Source: Cyanobacteria bacterium T3Sed10_376R1m (GTDB lineage: Bacteria > Cyanobacteriota > Cyanobacteriia > Cyanobacteriales > Cyanobacteriaceae). From it: a DNA stretch of 9,850 nucleotides. Shown here one piece after another: positions 6,781-9,850 of the stretch. Made by a program: the position numbers and the translations under genes. The notes beneath the pieces were generated by a model. It searched no databases and was not told the origin of the DNA. It worked only from the letters and a program-made list of their open reading frames with translations. Position 1 is the first letter of the stretch, and each line of letters opens with the position of its first letter. The stretch covers positions 1 through 9,850 of the forward strand of contig PXEJ01000268.1 in assembly GCA_003566215.1 (NCBI GenBank), given 5' to 3'.

Positions 6781-9069
6781 ATGAGTTCTATCAACCATCT
6801 GTTTAGTAAAAAATCTTTATTTACCGCCCTATTTTGTGTCACCAGTCTTACGGTCAATCAATCCGTTAAAGCGAATCCAGAAGCAACACAAGAGCATAAG
6901 ATTAATCACTCTAGTTTGAGTATCAACCTTCATAATCTCCCCGAAATAGAAAAAAACTCCCCAGAAGCCAAAAATATTGTTTTATTAGAAGATAAAGCAA
7001 CTATAGCTAGTGATAGCGGAATAAAATTAGACCCCTCCATCGTCCCTCAAAATGAAATTATTACATCAAATAATATTCCAAGGGAAATAGCCTCAACACA
7101 AGAAGTACTAGAAGAAGAAGTTACTAACAAAGAAATTGTAGATAATCAAGAAACAGTATTATTCAATGATGCTAACAACACCACAAAACTAAACCCTTTA
7201 AAAACAAACCCTACTCCAGAAAACGATTTAATAGCCCAAAATATCCCACAAACCAATGATCAGGAAACTCCTCAAACAGGAGAAGAACCAAGAGTATTAG
7301 TTGCCGAAGTCGTAGTAGAAGGAGTAGAAGGAGAACTAGAAGATTTAGTCTATAACGTAATTAGAACTAACCCCGGACGCACCACCACCAGAACAAGGCT
7401 ACAAGAAGATACTAACGCCATCTTCGCCACAGGATTTTTTAGTAACGTTAACGTAACGCCTAGCGATACACCCTTAGGAGTTAGAATTACCTACACAGTA
7501 CAACCAAACCCTGTACTTCAAGGAGTTACCCTAGAAACCCTCTCGGATACCCCCACACAATCAAAAATTCCCCCAGAAGTAATTGAAAATGCCTTTGGAG
7601 AACAATATGGAGAAATCATTAACCTCAGAGACTTACAAGAAGGAATAGGCAGTTTAAATCAATGGTACAGCGATAACGGTTTTGATCTTGCCCAGATTGT
7701 AGGTACTCCCCAAGTAGGGGCTGATGGTATTGTCACCCTCATAATCGCCGAAGGAGAAATCGAAGACATCCAAGTTAAATATTTCAACGAAGATGAAGAC
7801 GAAGTTGAAGGAAAAACCCGTGAATTTATTGTTACCAGAGAAATACAACTTAAACCGGGAGATATATTTAATCGTAATACCGCCCAAAGAGACTTACAAA
7901 GAGTATTTGGTTTGGGTATCTTCCAAGACGTAAGACTATCTTTTAGCCCGGCAGAAGATCCTTCTAAAGTGATTGTTAATGTAGAAGTAGTAGAAGGAAA
8001 TACAGGCTCAATAGCGGCAGGGGCGGGTATTAGTTCTGGTAGTGGCTTTTTTGGAACAATAAGCTATCAACAACAAAACTTAGGGGGAAATAATCAAACC
8101 TTAGGGGCAGAATTTCAGTTAGGAGAAAGAGAATTACTCTTTGATTTGAGTTTAAGGGATCCTTGGATTGCCACCACCCCCGATCGCACTTCCTACACCG
8201 CCAATATATTTCGTAGGCGTTCGATTTCCTTAGTCTTTGACGGCACAGATACTGATAGTGTAAGAACCGACAACGGCAATAATTCTCCCCGGGTAATCCG
8301 TACTGGTACTGGAATCACCTTCAACCGCCCCCTCGCACCAGATCCTTTTACCCGTCCAGACTGGCTAGTTAGTGCAGGATTGCAATATCAAAGAGTACGA
8401 ATAGAAAATGCTGATGGAGATCTTGCTCCCATTTCCTCCGATGGAGACTTTCTTGCCTTAAGTGAATCGGGACAAGATGATTTAGTGTTAGTTAGGCTAA
8501 ATGCCTCCCAAGATAGACGTAATAGCTCCCTACAACCCACCGAAGGAAGTTTGCTTTCCTTGGGAATGGATCAAAGTGTGCCTATCGGCTCAGGTAATAT
8601 TCTCTTTAATCGTGTACGCGCTAGTTATAGCTACTATATGCCCGTCAACTTTCTCAACTTTGACTTTGCCCAAGGGGCTCAAGCCTTAGCATTTAACATC
8701 CAAGGGGGAACAGTCATTGGGGACTTACCACCCTACGAAGCCTTTGTTTTGGGGGGAAGTAACTCCGTCAGGGGTTATGGAGAAGGAGATTTAGGTAATG
8801 GACGCTCCTATGTTCAAGCCACCGCTGAATATCGTTTTCCCATTTTTTCAGCTATTGGTGGAGCCGTATTTTTGGACTATGGCACGGATTTAGGATCCGC
8901 TTCCTCTGTTCCCGGCAGACCAGCAGAAAGAAGAAATTTGAATGGTAATGGCTATGGTTATGGTTTAGGATTTAGAATCCAATCCCCCGTAGGGCCTATT
9001 CGGATAGATTTCGGTGTTAATGACAATGGTGATAATCGTCTTCATTTTGGGATTGGCGAAAAATTTTAA
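6781..9069 (+). CDS. bamA: Outer-membrane assembly factor, Omp85/BamA family
   Basis: This Omp85 protein inserts beta-barrel proteins into the outer membrane and is related to chloroplast Toc75. Start 6781 (762 residues) was chosen because it places a classical signal peptide at the N-terminus: MSSINHLFSKK, a hydrophobic core, then a cleavage site after SVKA. Residues about 30-168 are an acidic, Asn/Glu/Thr-rich linker. Three POTRA domains follow at about 170-241, 242-323 and 324-407, the cyanobacterial number. The beta-barrel is about 408-762, with the conserved lid-loop motif VRGYGEG (663-669) and a C-terminal strand ending HFGIGEKF with terminal Phe, the outer-membrane targeting signal. 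It sits after purC on the same strand, the order I recall in Synechocystis (slr1226-slr1227). No strong ribosome site is visible at 6781 or at the alternative ATG 6595, which would give 824 residues. C exceeds G over much of the gene. Confidence 0.93.
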   Translation: MSSINHLFSKKSLFTALFCVTSLTVNQSVKANPEATQEHKINHSSLSINLHNLPEIEKNSPEAKNIVLLEDKATIASDSGIKLDPSIVPQNEIITSNNIPREIASTQEVLEEEVTNKEIVDNQETVLFNDANNTTKLNPLKTNPTPENDLIAQNIPQTNDQETPQTGEEPRVLVAEVVVEGVEGELEDLVYNVIRTNPGRTTTRTRLQEDTNAIFATGFFSNVNVTPSDTPLGVRITYTVQPNPVLQGVTLETLSDTPTQSKIPPEVIENAFGEQYGEIINLRDLQEGIGSLNQWYSDNGFDLAQIVGTPQVGADGIVTLIIAEGEIEDIQVKYFNEDEDEVEGKTREFIVTREIQLKPGDIFNRNTAQRDLQRVFGLGIFQDVRLSFSPAEDPSKVIVNVEVVEGNTGSIAAGAGISSGSGFFGTISYQQQNLGGNNQTLGAEFQLGERELLFDLSLRDPWIATTPDRTSYTANIFRRRSISLVFDGTDTDSVRTDNGNNSPRVIRTGTGITFNRPLAPDPFTRPDWLVSAGLQYQRVRIENADGDLAPISSDGDFLALSESGQDDLVLVRLNASQDRRNSSLQPTEGSLLSLGMDQSVPIGSGNILFNRVRASYSYYMPVNFLNFDFAQGAQALAFNIQGGTVIGDLPPYEAFVLGGSNSVRGYGEGDLGNGRSYVQATAEYRFPIFSAIGGAVFLDYGTDLGSASSVPGRPAERRNLNGNGYGYGLGFRIQSPVGPIRIDFGVNDNGDNRLHFGIGEKF

Positions 9070-9089
9070 CCCTTAGCTTTCCCTGTCTT

Positions 9090-9115
9090 ACACCCTAGTA
9101 TGGGAGTCCTTTTTT
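9090..9115 (+). terminator. Possible intrinsic terminator after bamA
   Basis: ACaCCC (9090-9095) can pair with GGGaGT (9102-9107) around a 6-base loop, with one A:A mismatch, followed two bases later by a T6 run (9110-9115). The stem is short, so termination may be partial. It overlaps the first copy of a direct repeat. Confidence 0.4.
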
Positions 9116-9137
9116 CTGATACCCTAGATTGAGTCCT
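9092..9137 (+). repeat. Imperfect tandem direct repeat before hemC
   Basis: ACCCTAG, 5 bases, GAGTCCT (9092-9110) is repeated as ACCCTAG, 3 bases, GAGTCCT (9121-9137). Both 7-base arms are identical, only the centre differs. The two copies start 29 bases apart and lie 25-70 bases before the hemC start codon. Function unknown; could be a duplicated terminator fragment or a regulator site. Confidence 0.55.
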
Positions 9138-9146
9138 AAAAATTTT

Positions 9147-9152
9147 TATAAA
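9147..9152 (+). promoter_or_regulatory. Possible -10 box of hemC
   Basis: TATAAA, 5 of 6 to consensus, ends 9 bases before the hemC ATG. No good -35 lies at the right distance, and use of this box would give an almost leaderless message, so it is tentative. Confidence 0.25.
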
Positions 9153-9161
9153 AACTGCTAT

Positions 9162-9850
9162 ATGAACGTTTCTATTGATAATGAACGTACCATCACCATC
9201 GGTACTCGTAAAAGTAATTTAGCTTTGGTTCAAACTTATTGGGTAAAAAAAGAGTTAGAAGGTCATTTTCCTGATGTGGACTTTGAAGTAGAAAAAATGA
9301 GTACCCAAGGAGATAAAATTCTTGATGTGGCCCTGGCCAAAATTGGAGATAAAGGTTTATTTACTAAGGAATTAGAATTGGGCATGATTAACAAAGAAGT
9401 TGATTTTGCTGTTCATTCTCTTAAGGATTTACCGACTAATTTACCAGATGGTTTGATGTTGGGTTGTGTGTCGAAAAGGGTAAACCCTGCGGATGCTTTG
9501 GTGGTTCATGTAAAACACAAGGATAAGCAATTAGATACTTTGCCAGAAGGGGCGGTCATTGGTACTTCGTCTTTGCGTCGTTTGGCTCAATTACGTCACC
9601 ACTATCCCCATCTTACTTTTAAGGATGTGCGGGGTAATGTTAATACTCGTTTGGCTAAGTTGGATGCTGGAGAGTATGATGGCATTATTTTGGCGGTGGC
9701 AGGGTTAGAACGCTTGGATATGAGCGATCGCATTCACCAAGTAATTTCTAGTGAAATATCTCTCCATGCCGTTGGACAGGGTGCTTTGGGCATTGAATGT
9801 CGTACTGGAGACGAAACTGTGTTAGAAATTATCAAAGCCATTGAAGATCC
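9162..9850 (+). CDS. hemC: Porphobilinogen deaminase (hydroxymethylbilane synthase), 3' end outside window
   Basis: HemC condenses four porphobilinogen molecules into hydroxymethylbilane, the linear tetrapyrrole that leads to heme, chlorophyll and bilins. The frame from ATG 9162 runs open to the window edge, giving 229 complete codons of an expected 310-320. Conserved blocks: [44 protein letters not shown] (K88 and catalytic D89, equivalent to E. coli K83/D84), GTSSLRR (R139, R140), RGNVNTRL (R157, R163), [10 protein letters not shown] and [12 protein letters not shown]. The cysteine that carries the dipyrromethane cofactor lies in the missing C-terminal domain. It follows bamA by 92 bases on the same strand, with a possible terminator between, so it may have its own promoter. 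Unlike bamA it is G-rich on the coding strand (23 G, 6 C in 9661-9720) and carries a HIP1 octamer. Confidence 0.95.
   Translation, partial: MNVSIDNERTITIGTRKSNLALVQTYWVKKELEGHFPDVDFEVEKMSTQGDKILDVALAKIGDKGLFTKELELGMINKEVDFAVHSLKDLPTNLPDGLMLGCVSKRVNPADALVVHVKHKDKQLDTLPEGAVIGTSSLRRLAQLRHHYPHLTFKDVRGNVNTRLAKLDAGEYDGIILAVAGLERLDMSDRIHQVISSEISLHAVGQGALGIECRTGDETVLEIIKAIED
9724..9731. repeat. HIP1 octamer
   Basis: GCGATCGC in hemC. Unlike the other four copies it is in a different reading phase, read as Ser-Asp-Arg. Confidence 0.9.

Noticed and set aside
7654..7887. 77-codon minus-strand frame
   Set aside because: Antisense to the POTRA 2-3 region of bamA with no independent signals.

Overview
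This window looks like ordinary chromosomal core sequence from an AT-rich cyanobacterium. The protein set is cyanobacterial in flavour: a cyanobacterial-type Omp85/BamA with three POTRA domains, a ComB-like phosphatase, and purC directly followed by the Omp85 gene, an order I recall from Synechocystis (slr1226-slr1227). Five copies of the cyanobacterial HIP1 octamer GCGATCGC also occur in 9.85 kb, far more than chance in DNA this AT-rich. Genus cannot be fixed from sequence alone; the composition fits lineages such as Cyanobacterium or Geminocystis (inference).

Layout from left to right: the C-terminal half of the SMC chromosome-condensation ATPase (1-1659, cut by the window edge); a class I SAM-dependent methyltransferase of unknown substrate (1851-2942) with a well-placed sigma70-type promoter just upstream; an AT-rich spacer (2943-3237) ending in an extended -10 promoter; a 2-phosphosulfolactate phosphatase family gene, comB (3238-3966); a convergent 66-residue orphan gene on the minus strand (4092-4292) with a clear ribosome binding site and its own terminator; a dihydroorotase-family gene (4500-5753) whose metal-binding histidines are partly lost; purC (5829-6572); the outer-membrane assembly factor bamA/omp85 (6781-9069, with an in-frame possible extension to 6595); and the 5' three quarters of hemC (9162 to the window edge).

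Functionally the genes are housekeeping and only loosely connected: chromosome segregation (smc), pyrimidine metabolism or ATCase assembly (pyrC-like), purine synthesis (purC), outer-membrane biogenesis (bamA) and tetrapyrrole synthesis for heme and chlorophyll (hemC). No mobile element, CRISPR array, tRNA, rRNA, phage gene or defence island was seen. No spacer is longer than 300 bases; the longest is 295.

I found no convincing new multi-gene system. The points most worth a second look are the dihydroorotase homologue lacking key metal ligands, the unrecognised small basic protein, abrupt G-versus-C skew switches that fall inside genes, a short imperfect direct repeat in front of hemC, and the placement of hemC right after bamA.
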